Shown here: positions 1 to 5,515 of the stretch, one piece after another | Position numbering within the stretch: the stretch's first letter is position 1 | Layout: every line of letters begins with the position of its first letter | DNA from: Bacilli bacterium | Lineage (GTDB): Bacteria; Bacillota_I; Bacilli_A; RFN20; UBA1709 | DNA: 14,529 bases | NCBI GenBank assembly: GCA_028694305.1 | Contig: JAQUTO010000010.1 | Coordinates: 1 to 14,529 of the forward strand | Reading direction: 5' to 3' | The notes under the pieces: generated by a model | Told to the model about the DNA's origin: nothing | What the model saw: the letters and a program-made list of their open reading frames with translations, nothing else | The model's database searches: none | Made by a program: the position numbers and the translations under genes

Positions 1-3
1 AGT

Positions 4-708
4 ATGTGTACTAGTTTTGTGCATAAGGGTAAAGATGTCATTGTGGGATTTAATTTTGATGTAGATCCTAAAGAATGGCCTTATAAAATAGCCAAGAATA
101 AAGACGGCTTCTTTATTATGATAAATGATGGGAGAAGATTCAGACGTCATCATGGTGTGAATAACAAGGGTGAGGCTGGTAATCTTTTATATGTTAAAGG
201 CTGTGAGGAAGGTAAGTACTCACGGGGTAAAGATAAGGTTGTTTTAGGTGGATTAGTTATTCGGATGCTAAACTTCAGAGATAGTTTTGCTGATTTAGTA
301 GAAATCACTAAAACTAAGAAGGTAGTAGATACTACTTTTCCAACCCTTCATTCCTTATTATCTAATCGTAAAGGTGATGTCTTAATTATTGAACCGGGTA
401 GAGGAGTTAAGTATGATACTACATCTCCTTATTCATTGATGACTAATTTTGCGTTATTTGATCGTAAGGGAACTGAAGGTAGAGAAGGCAGTGGTGTTGA
501 TCGTTATGAATTAGCCACTAAAATCTTAAAAGAGGCCACTGATGATTTTGGCCCTCAAGAAGGAATGGCTTTACTTAAAGCCACGCACCAAGAAGGTAAA
601 TGGGGGACTAAAGTCTCGTTTATTTATTCTAGTAATGAACATCAAGTATATTATGTTGAAAATAATGATTTTGAGCATGTTCAAACCTTCAAACTAAAAG
701 AAGAATAA
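4..708 (+). CDS. Ntn-hydrolase-like protein (choloylglycine hydrolase / linear amide C-N hydrolase type)
   Basis: The 234-residue protein starts Met-Cys-Thr-Ser. In the N-terminal nucleophile hydrolases of the choloylglycine hydrolase and acyl-transferase type, Met is removed and Cys2 becomes both the nucleophile and the free alpha-amine, so the enzyme would cut a linear amide bond. The following stretch (GFNFDVDP, about residues 15-22) sits where these families carry a conserved Asn/Asp-rich segment. The protein is shorter than bile-salt hydrolases (about 320 residues), so it is more likely a distant, uncharacterised subfamily; the substrate is unknown. No signal peptide or membrane segment is visible, so it is probably cytoplasmic. 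Only three bases precede the start, so its ribosome binding site and any operon partner lie outside the window. A TANGO2/NRDE-like protein is a possible alternative because that family also begins with a Met-Cys-Thr motif. I am sure it is a gene and moderately sure of the superfamily. Confidence 0.72.
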   Translation: MCTSFVHKGKDVIVGFNFDVDPKEWPYKIAKNKDGFFIMINDGRRFRRHHGVNNKGEAGNLLYVKGCEEGKYSRGKDKVVLGGLVIRMLNFRDSFADLVEITKTKKVVDTTFPTLHSLLSNRKGDVLIIEPGRGVKYDTTSPYSLMTNFALFDRKGTEGREGSGVDRYELATKILKEATDDFGPQEGMALLKATHQEGKWGTKVSFIYSSNEHQVYYVENNDFEHVQTFKLKEE

Positions 709-757
709 AACTACTTTTTAGAAAAGGTAGTAAACTACCAAAAACTAAAAAGTTAAT

Positions 758-798
758 GGGGGAAAATGAAGTTTAACACTGTTTTTCCTTCTTTTTTT
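758..798 (+). terminator. possible intrinsic terminator after the Ntn-hydrolase gene
   Basis: GGAAAA (761-766) pairs with TTTTCC (783-788) and is followed by a T-rich run (792-798). The stem is AT-rich and the loop long, so this is a weak candidate. Just upstream, two mutually exclusive small hairpins exist: ACTAC/GTAGT around 710-730 and GGTAG/CTACC at 726-739. They may be processing or attenuation structures, or chance. Confidence 0.35.
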
Positions 799-918
799 GT
801 CGTTCACTTAAAAAAATGCCTAAAAAGGGAACAGTAATTATGATATTTTAACTAGGATAATTGCTGAATAATCACTATGTAATAATATAGATGTAATGTA
901 TTAATTGATACAAAAAAG

Positions 919-947
919 TTGATATCACACTTTTAATATGTTATGCT
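919..947 (+). promoter_or_regulatory. promoter of the MqsR-like toxin-antitoxin operon
   Basis: The -35 box TTGATA (919-924) is separated by 17 bases from the -10 box TATGCT (942-947), which is preceded by an extended -10 TG (939-940). The predicted transcription start is near 954, leaving a leader of about 18 bases that begins inside the Shine-Dalgarno sequence AAAGGAG (951-957). Confidence 0.6.
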
Positions 948-956
948 AAGAAAGGA

Positions 957-968
957 GAGATTAATCTC
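957..968. promoter_or_regulatory. perfect 12-bp palindrome, candidate autoregulatory operator
   Basis: GAGATTAATCTC is perfectly self-complementary. It lies between the Shine-Dalgarno sequence and the toxin start codon, just downstream of the predicted transcription start. Antitoxins of this kind usually repress their own operon by binding a palindrome at the promoter, so the downstream HTH antitoxin is the natural candidate ligand. That assignment is inference. Confidence 0.45.
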
Positions 969-971
969 GCC

Positions 972-1379
972 ATGAAGAGAGTCGATTATTCATTTATTGA
1001 CATTAGAAGAATCTTAGATAGAATACGTTATTATGTTAAAGAAGGGTCTTTTTCCATAGCACTAAATAAGAATAGAGAAAAGAATCTTCAGTTTATTAGA
1101 GAATATGAACTTGATGATTTAGATAAATGCAGAAGTTTATTACTAAATGTTTCAGTTTTTGATTTTTGCTATTCAACTTCAAATTATCATAAGGGTTACG
1201 AAAATGAAGTTCTTTATGTTTTCTGCCCAGAAGTTCATTTAGTTAATATCTTAGAGATTGAAAAGAAAGTAAAAGTATATATTAAGATTAAAATGATGCA
1301 CGATGGAGTACTTGTAATATCGTTTCACGAAGCAGAAAGGACCGAAAAACACTTATTCCAAAGGAGGGATTATCAATGA
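972..1379 (+). CDS. MqsR-like toxin of a type II toxin-antitoxin operon
   Basis: The 135-residue protein follows the MqsR layout: an N-terminal helix (residues 8-23), a short strand and helix, the segment VFDFCYSTSNYH (62-73), comparable to the DFYKSM region of MqsR, and a C-terminal strand pair KVYIKIKMMHDGVLVISFHEAE (101-122). MqsR family toxins are RelE-fold ribonucleases that cut mRNA, classically at GCU. About 35 residues between the two regions are longer than in E. coli MqsR. The toxin is first in the operon, as in mqsRA, and its TGA stop overlaps the ATG of the antitoxin in ATGA, implying translational coupling. The start is chosen by the upstream AAAGGAG, although the 14-base spacing is long because a palindrome lies between. 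Family assignment is from recalled alignment only; it could be another RelE-fold toxin paired with this antitoxin type. Confidence 0.6.
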   Translation: MKRVDYSFIDIRRILDRIRYYVKEGSFSIALNKNREKNLQFIREYELDDLDKCRSLLLNVSVFDFCYSTSNYHKGYENEVLYVFCPEVHLVNILEIEKKVKVYIKIKMMHDGVLVISFHEAERTEKHLFQRRDYQ

Positions 1380-1870
1380 GCGAGAAGGTATTGTGTGAGA
1401 CTTGTTTATGTCCAAGGGAATATCGAGTTGAAGAATCTCAAACACTTTCCAATTTCAGGGTAGATGGAACTAGTGTGCAATATAAGGAATTACGGGCTTT
1501 TTGTTTGACTTGTAATCATGAAGTTTTTGTTCATGAAGTAAATAAAGAAAACACCACTAGAATAAAAAAGGAATTACGCAAAGTGAAAAATTTAGTTCCT
1601 TTTGAATTGGTTCAAGAAACACCCATTAAATACCATATTGGGAAACGTCCTTTATCTTTATTACTTGGCTGGGGAGAATTAACTTATTCTCGTTTTATTG
1701 ATGGTGCGCTTCCTACTAGGTGTTATTCTGATTTAATTGATATTATTTATCATAATCCTAAGATCTATCAAAACATCTTAGAAAAGAATAAGAATTTAAT
1801 TTCTGATGTCGCATATCGTAAATCGAAAAAAGCAGTTCAAGAACTCTTGGCCCATAAATCAAACCGGTAG
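1376..1870 (+). CDS. zinc-ribbon/HTH antitoxin, MqsA-like, resembling the Panacea N-terminal module
   Basis: The 164-residue protein begins with a zinc ribbon (CETC at 7-10 and CLTC at 43-46), as in YgiT/MqsA antitoxins. It continues with a degenerate helix-turn-helix whose core, GKRPLSLLLGWGELTYSRF (89-107), is the module usually found at the N-terminus of SocA/Panacea (DUF4065) antitoxins. The segment that follows (about 110-158, PTRCYSDL and SDVAYRKSKKAV) also matches that module. The Panacea domain itself, normally next, is absent: the protein ends six residues after LLAHKS. The expected role is to neutralise the upstream MqsR-like toxin and repress the operon. A strong AAGGAGGG (1359-1366) precedes the start, and the gene overlaps the toxin by four bases. 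Its last 12 bases overlap the convergent membrane-protein gene. The antitoxin role is well supported; the mode of neutralisation is not. Confidence 0.75.
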   Translation: MSEKVLCETCLCPREYRVEESQTLSNFRVDGTSVQYKELRAFCLTCNHEVFVHEVNKENTTRIKKELRKVKNLVPFELVQETPIKYHIGKRPLSLLLGWGELTYSRFIDGALPTRCYSDLIDIIYHNPKIYQNILEKNKNLISDVAYRKSKKAVQELLAHKSNR

Positions 1871-2614
1871 GGCTTGAACAAGAAGTGCCCCCAAAGTTAA
1901 GGAAGCTGAATTAGCGACCACGACATAAATTAGGGTATACCATTTCTTCTTTTCTTTGATTAAGAATAAGAAGGATAGTAACTCAACTATTAAGACAATT
2001 AATTCCATCATTAAATAACCGAAAAAGAAGAAATAGGTGGATCCAGTGTTTAGACTGGCAAAGGAGATATTCACAAAACCTTGAGTAACAAGGTTAGTGA
2101 TTAAGAAAACTAACCAGCTGCGTTTACTCTTGTATCTAAATAAGAAGAAAATTAAGCCTTCTACTAATAAGGTCACTACTATTCTAAAGACCACTAATAA
2201 TGGTTTACGATAAACTGGGTCACCAATAGTGATGACTTCTTTATTGATATCTAAGTATAAAGTATTATTATATTGACTTAAACTATCTTCTGGTAAAGCC
2301 AGCGAGAAACTCTTTTCACTTGAAGATACTTCTAAAGTTAAGTTTTTAACATCACGATAATCTTTAAAGTAACGCAGTAAGTCATAATAATGAATGTAGT
2401 AGTAGGTTTCCCAACCTCTTTTAGTTTTAGAAAGCTCGTAACTAGTGCCATTAAAGCTGACATTCATATCTAAATCAGCTGGAGCATTACTTACCACGAT
2501 GGTCGCATAAGGAGGTTCTGCCATATTAGCTTTAACGGGTGTTATTAAAAAGAGATTAAGACTAATCCCTAATATAAAAGCTATGATAATTGCGATAAAA
2601 CCCTGCTTTTTCAT
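1859..2614 (-). CDS. predicted membrane protein with secreted N-terminal domain
   Basis: The 251-residue protein has a signal peptide or signal anchor (residues 1-30, hydrophobic core GFIAIIIAFILGISL, possible cleavage after KANA-like VKA). An extracytoplasmic, beta-rich domain rich in Tyr and Ser follows (30-138), then four hydrophobic segments at about 140-161, 168-188, 194-219 and 226-248. I do not recognise a family. The layout of an outside domain plus a four-helix membrane bundle suggests a sensor or an envelope-maintenance protein, but no catalytic motif is visible. The start is preceded by AGAGGT on the coding strand. It is a single gene, convergent with the antitoxin and overlapping it by 12 bases, and divergent from the tRNA-Leu gene. 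Confidence 0.75.
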   Translation of the reverse strand: MKKQGFIAIIIAFILGISLNLFLITPVKANMAEPPYATIVVSNAPADLDMNVSFNGTSYELSKTKRGWETYYYIHYYDLLRYFKDYRDVKNLTLEVSSSEKSFSLALPEDSLSQYNNTLYLDINKEVITIGDPVYRKPLLVVFRIVVTLLVEGLIFFLFRYKSKRSWLVFLITNLVTQGFVNISFASLNTGSTYFFFFGYLMMELIVLIVELLSFLFLIKEKKKWYTLIYVVVANSASLTLGALLVQALPV

Positions 2615-2649
2615 TCTTATTACCTCTAAAATGAGTATATCATACTTGG

Positions 2650-2678
2650 GTATAAATGGTATATAATACCCTTGTCAT
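2650..2678 (-). promoter_or_regulatory. candidate promoter of the membrane-protein gene, inside a dyad
   Basis: On the minus strand, ATGACA (2678-2673) is 17 bases from TTATAC (2655-2650), giving a leader of about 29 bases. An inverted repeat GGGTAT (2648-2653) / ATACCC (2666-2671) covers the -10 and spacer and could be an operator. Confidence 0.4.
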
Positions 2679-2692
2679 TTCTTAACAATAAG

Positions 2693-2722
2693 TTGATATT
2701 TAGGCCTTAAACATGGTATATT
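2693..2722 (+). promoter_or_regulatory. promoter of tRNA-Leu
   Basis: TTGATA (2693-2698) and TATATT (2717-2722) are separated by 18 bases. The predicted start is about six bases before the mature tRNA 5' end. Confidence 0.55.
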
Positions 2723-2734
2723 ATTAAAGCGCAT

Positions 2735-2821
2735 GCCCGAGTGGTGAAATCGGTAGACGCAAAGGACTCAAAATCCTTCGGTGTTAAAGCCATGCCGGTT
2801 CGAGTCCGGCCTCGGGCACCA
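2735..2821 (+). tRNA. tRNA-Leu (anticodon CAA)
   Basis: The 87-base class II tRNA has an acceptor stem GCCCGAG (2735-2741) that pairs perfectly with CTCGGGC (2811-2817), followed by discriminator A and an encoded CCA (2819-2821). The anticodon stem AAGGA/TCCTT encloses the loop CTCAAAA, giving anticodon CAA for the leucine codon UUG. There is a long variable arm, and a T arm GCCGG/CCGGC with loop TTCGAGT. The 3' part from the anticodon loop onward is duplicated at 5516-5571, showing that this gene is an integration site. Its 3' half was probably supplied by the incoming element and keeps the tRNA intact. Confidence 0.96.
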
Positions 2822-2823
2822 GA
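2768..2823 (+). repeat. left attachment-site repeat (within tRNA-Leu)
   Basis: This 56-base stretch runs from T33 of the anticodon loop to two bases past the CCA. It is repeated at 5516-5571 with a single mismatch (G2780 versus A5528, in the variable arm). Tyrosine recombinases commonly cross over at the anticodon loop or T arm of tRNA genes, so this is best read as the left attachment site. Confidence 0.85.
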
Positions 2824-2830
2824 TATAAAC

Positions 2831-2862
2831 AAAGCAGGAGAGAACCTCCTGCTTTTACTTTT
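2831..2862. terminator. bidirectional intrinsic terminator after tRNA-Leu
   Basis: AAAGCAGGAG (2831-2840) pairs perfectly with CTCCTGCTTT (2846-2855) around a five-base loop, followed by TTTT-ACTTTT on the plus strand. It ends the tRNA transcript. On the minus strand the stop codon of the XRE gene (2857-2855) lies in the stem, so the same hairpin can end that gene. Confidence 0.8.
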
Positions 2863-3238
2863 CTTCTCTAAGTACTATGCCATTTAAACCGTTTATATTC
2901 TTATCTACATAATCAATCAAATTGACGGAAATCCTTCGAGTAATTCTTCCAAATTTGATTCCATCGAGATAATCTTTTTCGCTATACCCACAATAATTTC
3001 CATCTTTCTTTTTCACAATGAAATCATAAGGCAAAGCAGAGGGAGAGCCAATCAAGTAATCTCCGGTCACGGAATAAAATGTGGCTAGTTTTAAAATGTG
3101 ATCGAGTCTGAGGCTGCGATTTCCTCGATCATTTTCTAGTTCTGATAAAGAAGTATGGGCAATACTTACATAACTTTCCAATTCCCTTAGTGTTAGTCCT
3201 GCCTCTTCTCTTAATTCTTTTAATTTATTCATATCCAT
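2855..3238 (-). CDS. XRE-family repressor of the island
   Basis: The 127-residue protein has an N-terminal Cro/cI-type helix-turn-helix (residues about 5-62, LRELESYVSIAHTSLSELEN and following) and a short C-terminal region (70-127) without a recognised domain. No peptidase or CI-type dimerisation motif is visible. It is the first gene inside the island and is divergent from the cargo operon, the usual place for a phage- or ICE-type master repressor. Repeated TTGCTACC sites in the intergenic region are its likely operators. Its promoter places the predicted transcript start on the second ATG (codon 3, position 3232), and no Shine-Dalgarno sequence is present. The real product may therefore begin MNKLKEL and be made from a leaderless mRNA. 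Confidence 0.85.
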   Translation of the reverse strand: MDMNKLKELREEAGLTLRELESYVSIAHTSLSELENDRGNRSLRLDHILKLATFYSVTGDYLIGSPSALPYDFIVKKKDGNYCGYSEKDYLDGIKFGRITRRISVNLIDYVDKNINGLNGIVLREEK

Positions 3239-3267
3239 AATATCCCATAAAAAAGGAAACTGGTCAA
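3239..3267 (-). promoter_or_regulatory. promoter of the island repressor (leaderless)
   Basis: On the minus strand, TTGACC (3267-3262) is 17 bases from GATATT (3244-3239), with an extended -10 TG (3247-3246). The expected +1 is 3232, the A of an in-frame ATG, so the mRNA would be leaderless. Confidence 0.6.
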
Positions 3268-3280
3268 GTTTTTTCTGAAA

Positions 3281-3288
3281 TTGCTACC
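3281..3288. promoter_or_regulatory. operator-like site TTGCTACC
   Basis: TTGCTACC lies between the repressor promoter and the -35 box of the cargo promoter (3297). The same octamer occurs inverted at 3339-3346 and in a near-copy at 3348-3355. It is a candidate binding site for the divergently encoded XRE protein. Confidence 0.4.
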
Positions 3289-3296
3289 AAAAAGTC

Positions 3297-3325
3297 TTGC
3301 TTTAATTTTCCATATATTTTATAAT
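3297..3325 (+). promoter_or_regulatory. promoter of the island cargo operon
   Basis: TTGCTT (3297-3302) is 17 bases from a perfect TATAAT (3320-3325), with predicted start near 3332. The 303-base distance to the first gene makes a long leader. Operator-like sites flank it on both sides. Confidence 0.65.
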
Positions 3326-3338
3326 AACGATGGTCGGT

Positions 3339-3355
3339 GGTAGCAAATCGCTACC
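3339..3355. promoter_or_regulatory. inverted-repeat operator GGTAGC-N5-GCTACC
   Basis: This perfect 6-bp dyad with a five-base centre sits at about +8 to +24 of the cargo transcript. It contains the inverse of the TTGCTACC site at 3281-3288. The two sites bracket the cargo promoter, as expected for repression by the XRE protein. Confidence 0.45.
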
Positions 3356-3456
3356 GAGCCAGAAAGCGAGGTATTCAAGGAATTCGTTTGGAAGTGACTC
3401 TTTTAGGAATAAAAATAGCCGTTAAGATGCTAATTATTCCAGAACATGATAAAATA

Positions 3457-3528
3457 ACAAAAAAGCATCCTATTACTCGAATAATAGGATGCCACTAATC
3501 ATGATTATGATATAACCACGATTTTGCA
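3457..3528 (-). ncRNA. small antisense RNA in the operon leader
   Basis: The transcript would run leftwards from about 3528 (after a consensus promoter) to an intrinsic terminator made of GCATCCTATTA/TAATAGGATGC (3492-3465), an 11-bp perfect stem with a six-base loop, followed by a T run on the minus strand (3464-3457). The length is about 72 bases. It contains a self-complementary TAATCATGATTA (3496-3507). It is fully complementary to the leader of the cargo operon, so pairing could alter transcription or translation of that operon. This layout resembles antisense control RNAs of plasmids and type I toxin systems. The only open frame inside is nine codons (MISGILLFE), ending in the terminator loop, so a peptide role is unlikely. 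Confidence 0.65.
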
Positions 3529-3534
3529 ATTAAG

Positions 3535-3563
3535 ATTGTACCATAACATGAAGAGATTGTCAA
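3535..3563 (-). promoter_or_regulatory. consensus promoter of the antisense RNA
   Basis: On the minus strand, a perfect TTGACA (3563-3558) is 17 bases from TACAAT (3540-3535), with an extended -10 TG (3543-3542). This is the best promoter in the island, yet it points away from the cargo genes. Confidence 0.75.
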
Positions 3564-3634
3564 AAGCAACAAGGTTGCAGAAAGGGATAATAAAATGTCG
3601 GTATCTGAATTAGTTTTCTACTTCATGGTGGGTT

Positions 3635-4375
3635 ATGGTGAAGAAGAAAGATCTTAAACAATTACTTAACTTAAATTTTACTACTTTATCGGAACAAACC
3701 TATTCAGTTGGAAAGTATGACTTACCATATGTTATTTGTCCAGAAAATATCAGTATTGATTATCTTGCATTATATTCGCATGTTGGTGAGTATAATAAAA
3801 CGGATAATACTGCGGTTTGCTTCTATCAATACGATAATGTATTTGATGGGATTTATGGGATATTCAATGCAATTTATTATCGTGATGAAAAACGGCTGAG
3901 GTTTTTTAAGGAAAGGTTCAAAAATGTAAAGTATTTTATTGCTCCTGATTATTCACAATGTGGAGATATAAATGCGATTGAAAACCTTTATCGTATCTTT
4001 AAATCGAGACTTGTATCATTGTGGTTTATTTTGGAACTTGGGACCATCACAATACCAAATGTTACCTATGCTAATGAAAACTACTTTGATTCAATGCTGA
4101 ATGGTATGGAAGATGCCAGTGTAGTTGCATTCAGTGTAAAGGGTTCAATGAAAAACCCAAAACAAAGGGAATTGCTAATAAAGGCAATTCGCAAGACAGT
4201 TGATTCGCTTCCAAAACTAAAAAGGATTATTGTCTATAGTGTATGTTCAAGTGATGATTGCGTAATAACATTATTCGAATACGCGATTAATAAGAACATT
4301 GAAGTAATTATTCCTGACAATATTTTGAGAAAACAAAATATAGAAAGGAGTAACGAAGCAAATGGGAAAGACTAG
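3635..4375 (+). CDS. DUF4417 family protein
   Basis: The 246-residue protein fits the DUF4417 pattern as I recall it: a strand and FIAPDYS-type motif (YFIAPDYSQCGD, about residues 105-116), a helix with YRIFKSRLVSLWF (124-136), then TITIPNVTY (142-150), a central DASVVAFSVKGSM (164-176), and a C-terminal strand RIIVYS (200-205). The family occurs in phages, ICEs and plasmids of Bacillota and has no known biochemical role. The start is fixed by an in-frame stop at 3611, with ATG 3635 the only start before the conserved part. Its ribosome binding site is weak (GGTGGG), so translation may be low or controlled through the leader. It overlaps the nuclease gene by 14 bases, indicating a shared transcript and coupled translation. 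Confidence 0.75.
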   Translation: MVKKKDLKQLLNLNFTTLSEQTYSVGKYDLPYVICPENISIDYLALYSHVGEYNKTDNTAVCFYQYDNVFDGIYGIFNAIYYRDEKRLRFFKERFKNVKYFIAPDYSQCGDINAIENLYRIFKSRLVSLWFILELGTITIPNVTYANENYFDSMLNGMEDASVVAFSVKGSMKNPKQRELLIKAIRKTVDSLPKLKRIIVYSVCSSDDCVITLFEYAINKNIEVIIPDNILRKQNIERSNEANGKD

Positions 4376-4850
4376 AAATTCGGGAATTGCTCATGGGACC
4401 AGTGGATCACCACAAGAAACTATCGAACAAGGAAATCTTATCAGTAAGGTTAAAGAAATCGAAAGAAAACAAATGATTCAACCTTTAATAGCTGCGGGTG
4501 TTAAATTTAATGAAAAAGATGTATTATTTGTTACAAAAGATCAATCCGGTCAAATGGTTTGGCTTGAAAAAGGTAATGATAACGCTGGATTAAATCACAT
4601 ACTGTATGGAAACAATAAGGAAATGGGTCATAAAAAAGATTTTGAAAAAGCCTGTGGTATTACAGAAGACAAAGTCCCCACTTTTTTAAGGGATGTAATG
4701 ACTAAAGGTAGGATCATTAGCAATGAACTGAAGATTATGGGCACAAAACAAGGGTTTGAAAGAGTCTACGCATATAACGGACAATATGTTGTTGTAACCG
4801 GTATTGGGACAAACGGATTTATTGTTTCAGCTTATCCAAGGAGGAAATAA
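4362..4850 (+). CDS. probable BECR-fold (PBECR/barnase-EndoU-RelE-like) nuclease toxin
   Basis: The 162-residue protein has a polar, Gly/Ser/Gln-rich N-terminus (1-25), a helix (26-46), and then a compact domain resembling the phage and polymorphic-toxin BECR nucleases. The domain shows a strand DVLFVTKD (53-60), the LNHIL helix with His79, KDFEKACGI (92-100), VPTFLRDVM (105-113), then strands ending RVYAYNGQYVVV (134-145) and GFIVSAYP (152-159). In that fold, a helix His, a strand Arg/Lys and a terminal Ser/Thr-Ala-Tyr cluster form the RNase site; His79, Arg134 and Ser156 are the candidates here. No secretion, LXG or WXG domain is present, so it looks like an orphan toxin domain acting inside the cell. 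AAAGGAG (4344-4350) precedes the start. The next gene, two bases downstream, is a likely immunity or antitoxin partner. It could also be a non-toxic relative. Confidence 0.6.
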   Translation: MGKTRNSGIAHGTSGSPQETIEQGNLISKVKEIERKQMIQPLIAAGVKFNEKDVLFVTKDQSGQMVWLEKGNDNAGLNHILYGNNKEMGHKKDFEKACGITEDKVPTFLRDVMTKGRIISNELKIMGTKQGFERVYAYNGQYVVVTGIGTNGFIVSAYPRRK

Positions 4851-4851
4851 A

Positions 4852-5184
4852 ATGAATATTATAAAAATAAAGAATGAATTCATGCATAGTCCATTGTGGT
4901 ATTGTGATGAGAATGGCATAGAATGGGATAATGAAAAAGAATTCATCGACTTCATTAGCGATTCGGAACTTCAAAGTATTGCAAAAAAGATTGAAGAATT
5001 ATTTAATAGTTATTATGAATTTGAATCTCACAATCAACCATGTTGGTTTAATGAGGAAAAAGAAAAAAAAGACAAGCAACAAATGCTTGCTTTACTAAAT
5101 CAACTAAAGGATAAATTGAATGAATTAAATGATGGATTGGTTGATATCGAAGATTTAGAAACACCTAGAGTTGAGAAACTATGA
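4852..5184 (+). CDS. small acidic protein, likely immunity/antitoxin partner of the nuclease
   Basis: The start at 4852 is chosen because a perfect AAGGAGG (4838-4844) lies seven bases upstream; an in-frame ATG at 4804 lies inside the preceding gene and lacks such a site. The 110-residue product is acidic and mostly helical, with conserved-looking Trp and aromatic residues (HSPLWYCDENGIEW, NSYYEFESHNQPCWF) and a C-terminal NDGLVDIEDLET segment. I recall the same pattern in small proteins found next to toxins in Bacillota, but cannot name the family. An acidic partner immediately downstream of a basic nuclease is the usual immunity arrangement. Translation is probably coupled to the nuclease, whose stop codon is one base before this start. 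The gene is certain; its function is inferred from context. Confidence 0.6.
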   Translation: MNIIKIKNEFMHSPLWYCDENGIEWDNEKEFIDFISDSELQSIAKKIEELFNSYYEFESHNQPCWFNEEKEKKDKQQMLALLNQLKDKLNELNDGLVDIEDLETPRVEKL

Positions 5185-5280
5185 TAAAACAGGAATAGTT
5201 TGTTCTTCAGATAGTTTTTAATCTATATCTTACTTTTTAAAGAATTTATCTTGATAGATAAGCGAAGTGGATGGGATATA

Positions 5281-5502
5281 ATGAAGTTTTGTGATTATGA
5301 AGAAGTCATTACCTTGGTGGAGAAGGGCGGAGTGCCTAAAGGTAGTTTAGGTGTAATTGTTCTTAGTGGAATAACAGATGGCCTTGAGTACTATATGGTA
5401 GAATTTCCTTCGGATGTCTATCCTAATCATCCAATGCCAACATATGAAGCCAAGGAATTAGTGAAAAAAGCAGAATATCATGAGGGAGATAAAGGTTTAT
5501 AA
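5281..5502 (+). CDS. small SH3-like protein (DUF4926-like)
   Basis: The 73-residue product is MKFCDYEEVITLVEKGGVPK and onward. The order of hydrophobic strand, Pro-Lys-Gly turn, GVIV strand and YYMVEFPS strand resembles the small SH3-like beta-barrels annotated DUF4926 or similar. The frame can be read back to a TTG at 5251, but ATG 5281 gives the product that starts at the fold and has a weak GGATGGG upstream. It is the last gene in the island, 13 bases before the right attachment repeat. A weak promoter (TTGTTC at 5200, TATATC at 5224, 18-base spacer) suggests its own transcription. A similar small protein is encoded at 13424-13630 beside RelBE. Confidence 0.55.
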   Translation: MKFCDYEEVITLVEKGGVPKGSLGVIVLSGITDGLEYYMVEFPSDVYPNHPMPTYEAKELVKKAEYHEGDKGL

Positions 5503-5515
5503 TACGTTTAGTAAT

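Larger units (their letters stand above)
3332..3634 (+). other. long structured leader of the DUF4417-nuclease operon
   Basis: This stretch has no plausible gene. In the predicted leader RNA I see successive hairpins: GGTAGC/GCTACC (3339-3355, which is also an inverted repeat of the operator-like site), a two-part hairpin GGAATAA/TTATTCC with an inner TAGC/GCTA (3406-3440), an 11-bp hairpin (3465-3492) and GCAAC/GTTGC (3566-3578). The third hairpin is the mirror of the antisense RNA terminator. The leader probably serves regulation, either by antisense pairing or attenuation. Confidence 0.45.

Noticed and set aside
4..708. Typical bile-salt hydrolase
   Set aside because: The protein is about 90 residues shorter than bile-salt hydrolases and only the N-terminal motif is convincing, so a specific substrate is not claimed.
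3330..3425. 31-codon rightward frame at the start of the cargo transcript
   Set aside because: Its ATG straddles the predicted transcription start, there is no Shine-Dalgarno sequence, and it overlaps the operator dyad; a leaderless peptide cannot be excluded but is unsupported.
3475..3504. Nine-codon peptide MISGILLFE in the antisense RNA as a type I toxin
   Set aside because: Too short, no Shine-Dalgarno sequence, and it ends in the terminator loop.
4804..4851. Longer start for the acidic partner gene
   Set aside because: The upstream ATG lies within the nuclease gene without a ribosome binding site, while ATG 4852 has a perfect one seven bases upstream.
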